NCBI GenBank assembly: GCA_019914945.1
Contig: CM034102.1
Coordinates: forward strand, 1,849,501 to 1,913,500
Source of the DNA: Typha latifolia
Lineage: Eukaryota; Streptophyta; Magnoliopsida; Poales; Typhaceae
DNA: 64,000 nt
Direction: 5' to 3'
The first letter of the stretch is position 1. Each line of letters opens with the position of its first letter. The position numbers were made by a program, and so were the translations under genes. This document shows, in pieces, positions 11,154 through 24,100 of this stretch. Under the pieces are notes generated by a model. It did not search any database and was not told the origin of the DNA. It worked only from the letters and a program-made list of their open reading frames with translations.

Positions 11154-13787
11154 ATGTCTGCCGTGCCGGTTGCCTACCAAGGCAACACGTCGGCGGCTGT
11201 GGCGGACTGGCTGAACAAAGGCGACAACGCATGGCAGATGGTGTCGGCCACCCTGGTCGGACTGCAGAGCATGCCGGGGCTCATCATCCTCTACGGGAGC
11301 ATCGTGAAGAAGAAATGGGCGGTCAACTCGGCGTTCATGGCCCTGTACGCCTTCGCCGCCGTGTGGCTCTGCTGGGTCATCTGGGCCTACAACATGTCCT
11401 TCGGCGACAAGCTCCTCCCCTTCTGGGGCAAGGCCAAGCCCGCCCTCGGCCAAAAGTTCCTCGTCAAACAGGCCGAGCTCCCGGCTTCCACCCACCACTA
11501 CAGCAACGGCACCGTCGAGACCGGGATGATCCAGCCTTATTATCCGATGGCTTCCATGGTCTACTTCCAGTGCGTCTTCGCCGCCATCACTTTGATCCTC
11601 CTCGCCGGCTCGCTCCTCGGACGGATGAATATTAAAGCGTGGATGGTCTTTGTCCCGCTCTGGCTCACCTTCTCCTACACCATCGGCGCCTTCTCCATCT
11701 GGGGCGGCGGGTTCTTGTTCCAGTGGGGCGTCATCGACTACTCCGGCGGCTACGTCATCCACCTCTCCTCTGGAATCGGCGGCTTCACCGCCGCCTATTG
11801 GGTATAACCAAATCTTTACTATATTAATTGTTCCCGTCGTTGTTGTTTATGCTAGCTGCATGCTGATGGATGATGGCTGCGGTGTAGGTCGGACCGAGGT
11901 CGACCAAGGATAGGGAGCGATTCCCGCCGAACAATGTGTTGCTGATGTTGACGGGAGCCGGGTTGCTGTGGATGGGATGGGCCGGGTTCAACGGCGGCGA
12001 TCCTTACGCGGCTAACATCGACTCATCGATGGCGGTGCTCAACACCAACATATGTGCCGCCACCAGCCTCCTCGTCTGGACATGCCTCGACGTCATCTTC
12101 TTCAAGAAGCCCTCCGTCATCGGCGCCGTCCAAGGCATGATGACCGGCCTCGTTTGCATCACCCCCGGTGCAGGTATCCTCCGATCTTCTTCTTCTTCTT
12201 CTTCTTCTTTCAATTAAATTAAATTAAATTAAATTGATGTATCCTAGACGAAATTATTGACGAGAATCCAACCCTTTTCCTGTGAATCTTGAAACTTTAT
12301 CCTAGACGACAGATGGTGAGATCCTACTCGATCCTTTCCCATTAGCATTCCTAGTAGCCGTCTTGGCGTGAAGTCAAAGGAAGCGGCTAGTGTTTAATTC
12401 CTTGTAGTCGTATAATGGTGGGCCCATCCCATCTCTAATTTCCTTCCATTTTTCCCCCCATTAATTGGAATCCATCTCCTTATATGAATCTATGATACCC
12501 TAGCTAGCTGTATATTTCTGGTGCATATTGCCACATGGAGGACTTACAGATATTCACTTTCTATATCCATACCATTTAATTAACATTTATTTGTGAATTA
12601 GAATTTCTTAAACTATATTTTATAATTAAATATTTACTTATCCATATTTTGTGCTTAAGTGATAAGTTCAAATATAAAGTGTGATATAGGTTTTCTGAGC
12701 AAAATTTTTAGTACAATTAGCATACTTATTTATAGTTAGTAATCAAATATAAATTTATTTGAGATAATTATTATATTTTATAATCAAACAATAAAGTTAT
12801 AGATTAATTTAATTTATATTTAAGAGATGTATATAAAATTAGTCTTAAAAAATTTAATGAACGAATATCATAAATATATACTATTGTCATTGAATATATA
12901 CTTTTCTTCTCTTAGTTAAATTTCACACCCAGGAAGAACTTAATTATTGTGTCTGCAAATTGTGTCCTCTTTGATTCATCTGCAACCTAGTCAAAAGCAT
13001 TATCTATCGCTAGCTTTTCTCCATCATCTATACGCTAATTTATTTAAGAAACAAGTTGCCGCTGGAATCTTCAAAAGCTTGACCAAATATGTTTGTTTGA
13101 CTGTATTTTTGTCCTTCTAGAAGTAGTAGAGTTGAAGAAAATCTTTTTTTAATATGAGCTTATTCTTAATTATTCATTAATAAGCGTTTGATATAATAAA
13201 AAAGAAAAAGGGATTTATAATTTAAATGACAATAACACCCTTTTCCTTATTTAACTATTGTCTCAGGTCTGGTTCAGGGTTGGGCTGCCATAGCGATGGG
13301 GGTGCTGTCCGGCAGCATCCCCTGGTTCACGATGATGGTAGTCCACAAGCGCAGCCACCTCCTCCAGAAGGTGGACGACACCCTCGGCGTCTTCCACACC
13401 CACGCGGTCGCCGGCTTCCTGGGTGGGGCCACCACCGGCCTCTTCGCGGAGCCCACCCTCTGCTCCCTCTTCCTCCCCGTCACCAACTCCCGCGGCGCCT
13501 TCTACCGCGGGGCCGGCGGCGTCCAGTTCCTCAAGCAGGTCGTGGGCGCCCTCTTCATCATCGGCTGGAACGTCGTCGCCACCACCATAATCTGCCTCGT
13601 GATCCGCGTCGTCATCCCCCTCCGCATGGACGAGGAGATGCTCACCATCGGGGACGACGCCGTCCACGGCGAGGAGGCCTACGCCTTGTGGGGGGACGGG
13701 GAGAAGTACGATTCCACCAAGCACGGATGGTTCTCAGATGAGACCCAGCACAACAAGATCCCCAGTGGAGTCACACAGAATGTGTAG
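11154..13787 (+). CDS. AMT2: ammonium transporter, AMT2/AMT3 (MEP-like) subfamily
   Basis: Membrane protein that moves ammonium or ammonia across the plasma membrane. Three exons (11154-11801, 11888-12173, 13267-13787) join in frame to 484 residues, the usual length. The Amt fold is evident throughout: [20 protein letters not shown] near the N-terminus, hydrophobic helices, and the two pore histidines at H203 (GYVIHLSSG) and H357 ([11 protein letters not shown]). The tail contains [15 protein letters not shown], the conserved C-terminal region that couples subunits of the trimer, and ends [23 protein letters not shown] after the first intron is typical of plant AMT2/AMT3, and AMT1 proteins differ clearly. 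Exons 1 and 3 are very GC-rich (monocot-like) while intron 2 (1093 bp) is AT-rich. A GTG codon 24 bases upstream is in frame, but the first ATG at 11154 is the likely start. Confidence 0.95.
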
Positions 13788-13788
13788 G

Positions 13789-13790
<2 letters not shown>

Positions 13791-13883
<93 letters not shown>
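13791..13883 (+). repeat. (GA)n microsatellite in the AMT2 3'UTR
   Basis: About 46 uninterrupted GA units begin three bases after the ammonium transporter stop codon, so they should be transcribed at the very start of the 3'UTR. A short (GT)n run follows near 13966-13984. Confidence 0.95.
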
Positions 13884-13886
<3 letters not shown>

Positions 13887-15049
13887 CAAGGCTGACCCCG
13901 CTGGGTGACCGTACATGCATGAACTGCAATCATTAAACAAATGATTGGAGGTATAACTGGTCGTGTATGTGTGTGTGTGTGTGTAATCTCTGTCGGAAAC
14001 TCATTTGATCATAATTTGATACCTCCTTTGGGAGGTATGGTTGAAGAATAAGATGAAGTACACCAATAATAATGTTTGTTTTTTAATGTCCCCTGTTATG
14101 GTGTGTAACAGAGGAATTGGTGAAGGCATCAAATATGATCGTGAAGAATTGAGTACTAATTTTTGTTAAGCGCATTGGTATTTTTTCCTCTTCTTTTTTA
14201 AAAAGAAACTCCATGGACCTAATTCTCATTAAATTATTAATGATTTATTACAAATTGATACCTCAATTACAGGGGGAAAAAAGAAAGATAGAACAAGTCC
14301 TTTAACTTGGATGAAATACACGAGTAATTATTAATAGAGAAAGTAGCAAGAAATAACAGTGAAAGCTCTCTTACTAAAACAAAACGAACGATGAAGTTGC
14401 AAGTTTACAAAATCAAGCTTGACTCTATATTGGTAGATGTGATCACCGGAGCCGAATTTAAACATATTATATCTTATCCTAACGAGCCTCTATGCATTTT
14501 TAATTAGCTTTCATAGGAAAATGTTTATATAGAGATGTGTAATTTATATTAGACTAAAAAACTATAAGAATAGATGGGTATTATGGCCAGGCTGCGGGTG
14601 CGTGTAGATTGATCAAGCTTTTGGACCGAGTCGAATGAGCAAAGGCCTAACTCATCCTGTTTATTATCATCTCCGACTTGGGTCAGATGAGATCCAAACC
14701 AAGCTGAGACCGAGCTTAGTCATATTAAAATTGAGTAGATTTGGATAGAGCAAAGCGAGGTGATCAGCTCTATATATTGGTGGTTCTAAGGTGTAGTGAG
14801 TTTTCTTACAATTTGTTTCTATAATAAAATTTGCTTTGTTATGTGACCTATTATTAGAAATCAAACGAACAAACTTCAGTATATAAAATGGAGAACTAAC
14901 CCCCAAGAGTTATTATAGTGAATAAAAAACATAGCCAAGCATCAATAGGTGGTCCGTGTCGGATCCGGGTAATCGGATACAGATACTTGAAGATCCTCAT
15001 CCCCTATAAGCTATTTACGTAGTCAAGAAGGTAAGAAACCGACTGAAAA
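13884..15049. other. spacer between AMT2 and the inhibitor gene
   Basis: It holds the rest of the AMT2 3'UTR and AT-rich intergenic sequence. I see no ORF with family resemblance. Confidence 0.5.
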
Positions 15050-16960
15050 ATGAGAAACCCAAAGTCTTCCAACGCCACGCTCCTCCTCGTCGTCTTCATC
15101 GTCGTCTCCATCGTCGTCTCGATCGCAATGGCGGAAGCATCCACGAAACCCCAGGCGTCGCCGGAGGCGGAAAGCTCCGTCTACATCGTCTACCTCAACC
15201 GCCCCGAGGGCGTGGATCCCGAGGCCTTCCACCTCCGCACCCTCGCCTCCGTCCTCGGAAGGTTGCGATCGTTGACCAATTTATACCCTTTTCTTTGATT
15301 CTGCGAGCTGGGTTCTTAAGGTTCGATCTAAAGGTGATATCTTGGTTCTTATTCTTGGATTTCTTGTAGTGAGGCGGCGGCGAAGGACGCCGTGATCTAC
15401 CACTACATGCACGCGGCAAGTGGATTCTCAGCAAAGCTCACGCCGAAGCAGGTCGAAGATCTGAAGGGTGAGTTCGGTTCTTGCTCCTTTCTTGATCTCT
15501 TGGTGTGGTCTGTTTGGAACTTTGGCTGCTGATTTGGGTTTAATCTAATTGTTGCCTGTCAATTAGTTGATTTATGTTCTTGTTTTGCCAATTCTTTGCT
15601 AGGTATAAGAGCCTTAGATAATTTTGCACTTGGATTTTATTTTGGAATTCTCATCCTTGACTCTTTCCTATCTTGGTAGGTAGACTATGCCTAGGGTTGC
15701 AAATTTTCTTTGTTCCATCTGTGCATTGCAGTTTCATCTATTATTACCATCATTAGTTATTTAGTACTATTTTGTTGGTTAGGTGTGGAATCCTCCTTGT
15801 TTGAGAAGTTCATACATGACTCTTGGAGAGCCATCCATGTTCATTAATAGCTAACTCCAGGCCATCAAGGGTTTGATTTAAAGCTCTTCTATCTTGGATG
15901 GTAAACAATGTCTGTCTAGGGTTGTCAAAACTTCCTTGTTTCATCTATTCAAATACAGTTTCATCTAATATTACTACTATTAGTAATATTTTGTTGGTTA
16001 GGTTTGGTAAGCCTCCATGTTTAGGAAGTTCATAGATGACTCTTGGAGACCCCATGTTTCTTAATAGCTAACTCTAGATCATCAAAGACTTTAAAAAAAA
16101 AAAAAACTCTGATCAGGTGTAAAGAACCTGAAATTCTGGTTTGAGACTTCTTGTTTGGGAACTCCTGTGTTCTCGGATTTATAGATCAGAACTATGATAC
16201 TTGGGGTATTCAAATGTGCTATAAGTTTTTAATGTTTAACTTGAATGCCCTACAAACAAATTAACAGAATTATGTACTATAAGTCAGTTCTGCAAACTTG
16301 TTCTTTTCCGCATGGAAAAAACTATTGTTGCGCAATTGGCATTCCAACTATTGTGAAGAACAGAGGAAAACCAAACTTTTATGAGAATTTTTTTTTAAAA
16401 ATGTATCTGTAGAGCAGGCATAGATTGTCTTCCTTTGGGAAGATCATCATATTACCATCTAAATTTTAAATCATCCTGTACGCATCTTCCCCTCCACTTT
16501 CCTCTTCTTCTGCAGTCTCCAACTTCCCAACTGCTGCTCTCTTTTGGGTTTAATGGTTTATCTTCTTGTCATGTCACTTTATCCACTCCCATGGGTTGGA
16601 TTCTTGGTCTTCAACCTTGGTGCTTTTCAGGCACTCTTCTATCTGCAAGGTGGTTGTCGAAATCAATTGGTGACTGACTCTCATCTAATTGTGATGTCTG
16701 GGTCTGCTTTTGGCTTTATGCCAAACAAATTCTGGTTCACCTGTCAGTTGGGTTATTAGCTGAACTATTGCTGCTTTTGTTGTTGTAGTTTGATAATATT
16801 TGGGAACTTGTTTTTCATTTTCTTTTTAAACTTTGAAGTCTCTAATCTTGCTATCTTTGACTTTTTTCATGCAGCGCAACCAGATGTTCTTCAGGTTGTT
16901 CCCAGCAGGACCTACCAGCTTCATGGTTCTACCACAGCACACGGGATGGGAGCTTTCTGA
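15050..16960 (+). CDS. SPI-1: subtilase propeptide-like inhibitor (inhibitor I9 domain protein)
   Basis: Small stand-alone version of the prodomain that keeps plant subtilases folded and inactive; Arabidopsis SPI-1 is the best-known example. Three exons (15050-15261, 15370-15467, 16875-16960) join in frame to 131 residues. Residues 11-27 are a hydrophobic run (LLLVVFIVVSIVVSIAM), a likely signal peptide. The I9 fold follows: VYIVYLNRPEGVDPEAFHLR, then VIYHYMHAASGFSAKLTPKQ, then VLQVVPSRTYQLHG. No catalytic peptidase domain follows, since a stop comes right after HGMGAF, so this is an inhibitor-type protein rather than a truncated protease. Intron 2 (1407 bp) carries a tandem duplication. Secretory location is inferred from the signal peptide. 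Confidence 0.88.
15661..16095. repeat. head-to-tail duplication in intron 2 of the inhibitor gene
   Basis: Unit 1 (15661-15883) and unit 2 (15884-16095) align along their whole length. Both contain ctatcttgg, a cctagggttg/tctagggttg block, acagtttcatct or gcagtttcatct, attttgttggttagg, gactcttggaga and taatagctaactc, in the same order. They differ by substitutions and small indels, so the duplication is old. Confidence 0.85.
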
Positions 16961-18476
16961 AACTTCTTATCTTCGTGTTAATATATGTTGTGTGTGCGTG
17001 TGTGCTTGTTTATATAGCTTTAATAATACAGCTGGAATAATCAGCAGATAACGTGTGGTTATGACTGCCCTCTGGGCTGTATCGTGATGTATGCGACTTG
17101 TTTTTTTTATATGAATCCAATTCAGATCTTCTAATGAAGTGTTACATGCTGGGAAGATCCATGAGATGCTATATTGCACCGCCATCTTTGTTTAAACATC
17201 TCAGTTGGTATAAAGGCATCTTTGTCCTCTGTGTGAATCCTATATTGTAACACATATACTTGAATATTATGAATTTATTTACAGCATACTTGGATAAAGT
17301 TATGCATACTTGGAGTGTGGACACTCGCATGGCGTTTCCCATTTGTTAGCATACTACTACGTTATTTCATGATATTTATGTTAAAATAAAACCACGACAG
17401 TAAGCTGCAACACAGCATAAATGAATGCAAAGACGCTCACCTTCAGCTCTGACAGTAGTTCCTTCATATCAATAGGTATAGGCACTATTAGATGTGGTTC
17501 TGCCCTTAGATTCTTGCCTTGAAATGAACCTAGTGTAAACATGAAACAGAAGACTAAATCTCACATCCCTATGGTATCTCTTGCACCAATAACTTAATTA
17601 AATCTCACAATAGAATCTTCTTCATACATGAAAACCATATCATTTGGATAATGGAGGATGCATATCTTCCACTTCCCTGCCATTATCTTCGCTCACCCAC
17701 CGCCGTCCAGGCCGCCTCCAATCTCGCCACCAAGATTAGTGGATGTAAAGAATCTCATCATTTTCCCTTAAAAGAACTATAATTCTAAGCCATTACTAAT
17801 GCATGTAACTTAGTTAAAGCTCGTCAGCATCATCAGAGAACCTATCTATCATGGGTGCCACACATCCAAATGATAAGGACTATGATCATGAGGTCGGACC
17901 GACATCATAAAGTGTAGAGCATGCATTCTGATTTGTGATTGGTTTATCGGAAAGTTGAAAGTTTTCTGAGCAATGATGATGAAAATAACCCAAGAACTAT
18001 CTCTATATTATCTTGTTAGGCCAAGATCTTGGACTGTCACAATCTAGGTGATTTTGATTGCTTCTTGTAGTTTAGAACAGTAGGGCAGCCCTGGGTATTC
18101 CCAAAAAGTAGTCCTAAGAGAATGACATGCTCCTTGCTTGTAGATGGGTTAATACGTACACCTAAAAGGGTGACTCAATCTTTACTCCAATAGCACAGTA
18201 TGAAAAAGGATTGCAGCTTTATGCATTTCGAGCAACTGCAGATTGATTAGGACTACCATGAATAAATTCCTTGTCTTCAATTCTCGTTAGTATATCTTGT
18301 GCAAAGTAATTTAGCTGCTTTAGTAGTATAACATTACCTTGCTTCAAACTATAGAAGAATGTTGGTAATGTCTCGTTGTGTTGAAATACGACAATATTTC
18401 ACGAGTTTGATAAACAGATAATGTTAGAATCTTGACTTGTGAAAAGAGGATTATTGTCCAATAGTGAATTTATAAC

Positions 18477-18511
<35 letters not shown>

Positions 18512-19095
18512 TTGGATGGAGAAACGAAAGCGAGAGTTTACTAACTTACAAATAAGGAATATTGCTAAAGAAGGATAAAGTGGTATAACCTATTATATGC
18601 TGGAAGAATATAGCTTGTAGATCGATGTGTTTAACACTGAAAACAAGATTGCTGTGAAGGTTAAGGACTAATATAATAGGTAAGGTGATATTTGAATAAG
18701 AAAAAGTTACTATTGAATAAGAGATCTACTATATTCAAATTTCAAAGACTAATAATACAGTAGGTAATTAAGAATCAGAAGGAACTTTTTATACATAATA
18801 CTTGAATAAAGGTAATCACCACCTTATATTTGTTCAGAAAAAAAAAAGATGGAAAAACATTCATGGTACTTATACAATTTGTGTGAATAAAGTGGGTTCT
18901 ACACAATGAATGTCCAACTGAGGAGAAACTATGAATTCACATACTGAAACAGAAGTTTCCATACAATTCAAGATTAGCTTTCTCTCCACTAATTTCATTG
19001 TAATTGAAGAAATACAGATGTTACAGACATATGGCTCCTAACTTGTCACCATATCTTCTTAGTAATTTAGTACTTTGAATTGTTGAGCACCATGT
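16961..19095. other. spacer between the convergent inhibitor and NAC genes
   Basis: Both flanking genes end here, so the region holds two 3'UTRs and AT-rich intergenic DNA, with a (TA)n run at 18481-18508. A short GC-rich patch at about 17664-17740 stands out in composition but gives no recognisable protein. Confidence 0.5.
18481..18508. repeat. (TA)n microsatellite
   Basis: About 14 TA units in intergenic sequence. Confidence 0.85.
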
Positions 19096-20305
19096 CTATG
19101 AGCTACCAAACAATGCTAGGAACTGATCATCTTGGTTTTTAGCATCTGCGTCGCCACTGACAGTAAGAATTGGCGCATCAGAAGAAGCTGATTCATTGAA
19201 CTGCGAGGAGAGCAGCCTGTCCAACACTTTCCAATCAATGATTTGTTGTCCCTGGGGATCAGTTTTCGGCGCACCATGCTCTTCGTCGCGTTGAATAGTA
19301 CCTTCAAAGAACTCCTTATTGGATACACTATTTGATAAGCTTGGACTGTCGAGCTGCGGGATATTAAAGACTTGATTCACGAGGATCTGCTTTGATTCAA
19401 ATTCTTCACCACAACCTGTAAATTGTCTGTGGAAGTGTTCATTTGGATAGTTATCCATGAAATGAGAAGGCCTAGTGAAGCTGTTCAGCACTGTATCAGT
19501 TCCTAGCCGCATAGGTACGCTATCGTAGTAATTAGTAGAATTGAAGTTGTGATAGATTGGCCTTTGATTTGAACTCGGCTTCCGGAATGCTCGACATACA
19601 ACCCATCCTTCTTCCTGAAATTGAATTGCCCATGTAAATTACTATCATATCAAGTTAATTAGAAGCACGCAATCCATTGCATTTCTATGTGAGAACATAT
19701 AGAATGAGTTCATCATCTTAAGTGTTGATTGTAAGTAATTTGCAACAATTTAGAGGAGTTTGAGCTTGCCTGATGTGCTGGCCCATGTTCACTTGGTTGA
19801 AGGCGATATTCATGCATGATCCAGTCTGTCTTCCTCCCATTCGGAGCACGGCCCTTATAGAACACAAGTGTCTTTCTCATTCCTATAACTCTGGTCTTGG
19901 AGAGGACCATTTTGTCCCTTCCCGTCGCCTTCCAGAATCCGGCGACGGTGGCTCTATTAGTCCTCGTTCCGCTCGGATATTTCCTGTCTTTGAAGCTGAA
20001 GAAGTACCACTCCGTCTGCTCTTCGTGACCATATTTGCATCTCTCTATTGAAGCACCAAAAAATTATCAGCTTTATATACTTGAACTGAGTATTATAGAT
20101 CAAGCAGTGAGTTACTTTTCTAAGACCACGCACACACACACACACCTTGGAGATCCCATGGCTCAATTCGATAGAGATCGATTTCTTTAATGACCTCTAT
20201 ATCAATCTTTTCGCGGGCGATCTTTCTTGCGAGGTAATAGCCTACAAGCTCTTCTTCTGTTGGGTGGAATCTAAAGCCTGGTGGAACACACGACTCCATC
20301 TCCAT
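19096..20305 (-). CDS. VND7: NAC transcription factor, VND7-like (secondary-wall NAC)
   Basis: Nuclear DNA-binding regulator; VND7 homologues switch on xylem vessel differentiation and secondary wall genes. Coding exons are 20146-20305, 19770-20044 and 19096-19614, giving 317 residues in frame. The five NAC subdomains are visible: [18 protein letters not shown] (8-25), [12 protein letters not shown] (42-53), [34 protein letters not shown]...[17 protein letters not shown], and [10 protein letters not shown] then [13 protein letters not shown]. The closest family pattern is VND7 (VLSK, NGRK, YRLQ, AFRKP) rather than VND1-6, though the assignment within the family is from memory of sequences. 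The C-terminal half ends with [14 protein letters not shown] and DDQFLALFG, acidic/aromatic patches typical of VND activation regions. Intron 2 has a GC donor. A 5'UTR intron precedes the ATG. Confidence 0.9.
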
Positions 20306-20316
20306 TGCTGATGCTC

Positions 20317-20808
20317 CTGAAAGCAATAAGCACTTTAAACATAGATAGTAATGCAAGGATGAAGTGGGACATACAATCCTTTAGACTCACAGCACATCTT
20401 TCATATCTAAAAAAAGATTGTACGATCCACTCATGCAAAAAAAAAAAAAAAAAGAAGGAAAGGGGGACCAGAGTGGACATAATGTATATATGCAAGTGTG
20501 CATATAAAGAAGCTTAAATCTACAATATCTAGCTATACAATTATAAAGTAGACGAATAAATTGACTTGAGAGGTTGAAGCATGGTTTGTGTTTCTTTGAG
20601 TGCACTTCAGGGTTAGGGTGCTTTCACATCCACCACCCTACACCCATGTAAAGGCTTTAGGCACAAACAATTAATGGTCAGTAGCATATTACTCTCCTCG
20701 CTTACCTCTTATTAAATGAGATCAATGGAACTACACTTAGTTGTGATAATAACTTGATCATAGAGAAGAAAAGATAGATAGAACTGAGAAGAGACACACA
20801 ACACTTAC
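20317..20808 (-). other. predicted 5'UTR intron of the NAC gene
   Basis: On the minus strand a donor TG/GTAAGTG (20809/20808) and an acceptor TTTCAG/GAG (20317/20316) frame 492 bases. The acceptor lies 11 bases before the ATG. The splice sites are good but unsupported by transcripts. Confidence 0.55.
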
Positions 20809-20886
20809 CAGGTAATAATGAGCTTGGAGATGTAGGAATAATAATAGTAATAATAATATGTTGATATATAGAGGAGCACAAAGACT

Positions 20887-20894
20887 TATATATA
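20887..20894 (-). promoter_or_regulatory. putative TATA box of the NAC gene
   Basis: TATATATA followed by AG on the minus strand, about 80 bases upstream of the predicted 5'UTR donor. This would place transcription start near 20860. Inference from motif and spacing. Confidence 0.4.
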
Positions 20895-21015
20895 GCTAAG
20901 AGCTAAGCGAATGGAAGGATATAAATAAATGATTGTAATGTGGATAGAAAGGAGAGAGAGAGAGAGAGATGAGGGATAAAACTTAAAAGCCAGCCATCAA
21001 GTGCGCATGGGGAGA

Positions 21016-21110
<95 letters not shown>

Positions 21111-24100
21111 TGGACGGTTGAAGAAGGAGAAGTCCTCAAGCCACTACCACCACCACCACCACCACCCCCCCTTCTCCCTTTACCGCCGTTATATTGTGTT
21201 GCAAGACTTTTGTACTTAGAATGGAAGTTAGATTCTGGAACCAGCTATGTAAAATTGGACCACACACACACACACAGCCACTTGGCAATTATTCAGCATT
21301 GCCACATGAGAGGGCCCACTGGAATCTTGAATAATACAACCAATCATTTGCTTCCAAGCATCTCTATCTATCTCAGTGAGCCAATGCTGAAGAGTTCAAT
21401 ACTGTTCTCATGCAGCAAAACAGGACTAGGTAGCACTTCCAAGAGCAAACTGGAAAATAAAGTAAAGATAAAGATAATTTTTCTAATAGTAAAGAGCACC
21501 CTATCCCTATGTGAAGTTCATTGATTTAGCCTAATCTCCCTTTTGAGTAATGTATGATCTGATAGGATTACTCTCTCTAATTTATCCAATCAGAAAGCTA
21601 CTTAAGAAGTGAAAGAGGACCACTGTTACAAGCTTAGTTCCATTACTTGGATTTTAAGAGAACAAGATAGATCCATGATTCATGAACACAAGACAAATTA
21701 AAGCTCATTACTTGGTTACTTTCTAGGGGGGGGGAAATTAAAATGTGATCCCTAGGAGGACCACTACCACCCACTACAAGTACCCTAAGCTTAGGTAGGT
21801 GGAATGCCCCTAAATTAGTATTGGCACTGAACCCCAATTGGGCCCTCTTACCCAATTGTTCCAATTCTAAAATATTATTGGCTGGTGAGTTAGTTAGACT
21901 CCCAGAATTCTATGAGGCAGTTTGAAGCCCAACTCCAATTTGTATATCATACTTTTAAAAAGAACCTTTCTTAGTGTTATCTGAGTGTCAGTAAAATAAT
22001 TTAACTTGTCAAGTTGGTTTGAGGCAGACCAAATGATTCAGTACACTTCACCAATGAACTGTGAGTCTCAAGCTACTCATTCCTAGCAATTAGCATAAAA
22101 CTATCTCACAATAGATAGACACAATAGTCATTTATTCAGAGCATTCGCTGCAAGAAAACTATTTCAAATATCTAAATAAATAAGAATTTTAGTTCTGTTT
22201 AACAGTGAAGCAATATATAAGAAAAAGTTGTGGGCCGAAAGCGATGAAGAATTAATGCAAGCATGCAAAGAATTAACATTAAACAAGACATAGGATTGTT
22301 CTAAATCTTCTGATAGGCGAAAGGCGTGACAAAAGTGCATCTTTAAAGGTGTCTTTCTTTTTTCCTCTTTCTTTTCTCATCCATTTGTCTTCTAGAATGG
22401 AGGCTTCCTTGACACGGACAGTGGTGTTGCAATGTTTCGTATTTTAATGGTTAGCTTGCCTTTGTAAGACATAAAAATCTGGTGGCATTCAAGTTGTTAG
22501 TTGGTAATGACTTGGTCTAGTTTGGAGTCGGTTTGTGGGGGCAAACTCCTTATCCCACCAAGTTGCACCTTTTCTGAAACCACAAGCTTCTGAACTCTCT
22601 CTCTCATTATTATTGAGCTTGCCCAATTTGATGTATGAAATTTGAATTGATCATCTGATTCATATATAATGTCAAGACGTGAATTGATCATATAATGTCA
22701 AGATCAATTCATCATAACATTCTCTTACAACAAACTCGTATAATAAAGATCTAAATGTACATGGATTACCTTGGAATAGAGGAAATCTTGGACTTGATTC
22801 AGTCAGCAAGTGAGATAATCCCGAAGCACCTTTCAAACTAAATCTTGGCAAAAGATTCACATATATTTGACTAGAAAAACTGGCTTTTGACATATCCTAA
22901 AAGGAAGAACAGCTGTAGTATAAAATAGTTCTCAAGATCTCATAGCAGGATATGGGTCCATAAGCAGACCTTTGTATACTTCACTTTTTCAAAGAATTCT
23001 ATTTTACCAGCAAAAGGATTCACATATGATCAAGTATCAGACAAGCTTTTGGGTCCTGATGTACCAAATGTTTAAGAACATATAGAATAATAACACCAAA
23101 ATACTATAACATGTTTCAGATTAGGAAATTAATGTATAAAACTTAAGGTCTTATACTTTCTTCTACCGCAATAAAATACTTAGTTCCACAACTCGATAGT
23201 CTTCATATTAACCTAAATCTTCTACAAACTGATAGTCTTCAGATTACACTCAGGTTATCATCAGTACATTTTCTACTTGCTCGCAGAAAAAGAAGAAGAG
23301 GGGCAGATACTAATCCAGCCCTCCACAAGAATGCATAACAGGATCCTGAGTCCTGCCATCTTCCATTCTATGATCACTTGAGGGACTGTAAAGAGAGTAC
23401 TAGCCTAAATGAAGGAACTGAAGAGTAGACAGAACAATGAACTTTATAATAGAGAAGTTATATGATCTCCAAAGAAGGGGATCCAATTAATATGACATCC
23501 TCATCAAAGTTTGAGCAATGTAATGTTGGCAAATAGTTTCTAAGGAGAATATTTCCTAAATGCTTATTGTTAATTAGGCCCCTAATCTTCTCCATGTTGG
23601 GCTTTAATTTGGGCCTTAGTAACATGCTTCTTAATTTCATAAGAAAAGCAAGTTGGAAGTCCAAGAAGTATCTCATGGAGTGAATAAATGTGCTATTTGT
23701 TATGAGGAACTTATGTCTTCAATCATCAACTAAAGGAACTTTTTCTTCACTATATATGCAGTTGTTTAACATTAGAGAAATTTTTTTTCCCTCTTTCTGT
23801 TGATAATCATACTAATGGTATTTACTCCATCTCCCATTTAAATTATCTCATAGATGATATCAAACATAAACTTGATAGATTCCGTATCTCCCTGTTGAGA
23901 AGATCTATTCCTCTGGGACAGGGTGAAGAATCTAAGCAGCAAGTAGTGGACTTCACCTACTTCTCTATCTAATATGACAAAGATAATAAAATATTAAAAC
24001 GCATACATTGTTGTCAAAAGTTAGGTATAACTTTGTTTAAGTTTGAATACCAAGGAAATTTTGCCACTTTTTGACAATCTCAGCGTTCCTTCTTCCATTG

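Noticed and set aside
11016..11762. 248-residue ORF antisense to AMT2 exon 1
   Set aside because: A shadow of GC-rich codon bias in the sense exon. Its Gly/Glu/His-rich text has no family resemblance and it crosses the CT leader.
13263..13724. 153-residue antisense ORF over AMT2 exon 3
   Set aside because: Same cause: GC-rich third positions on the sense strand keep the antisense frame open.
13679..13940. Ser-Leu repeat proteins read from the GA tract
   Set aside because: Pure simple-sequence translation; the same pattern appears at every GA/CT tract in the window.
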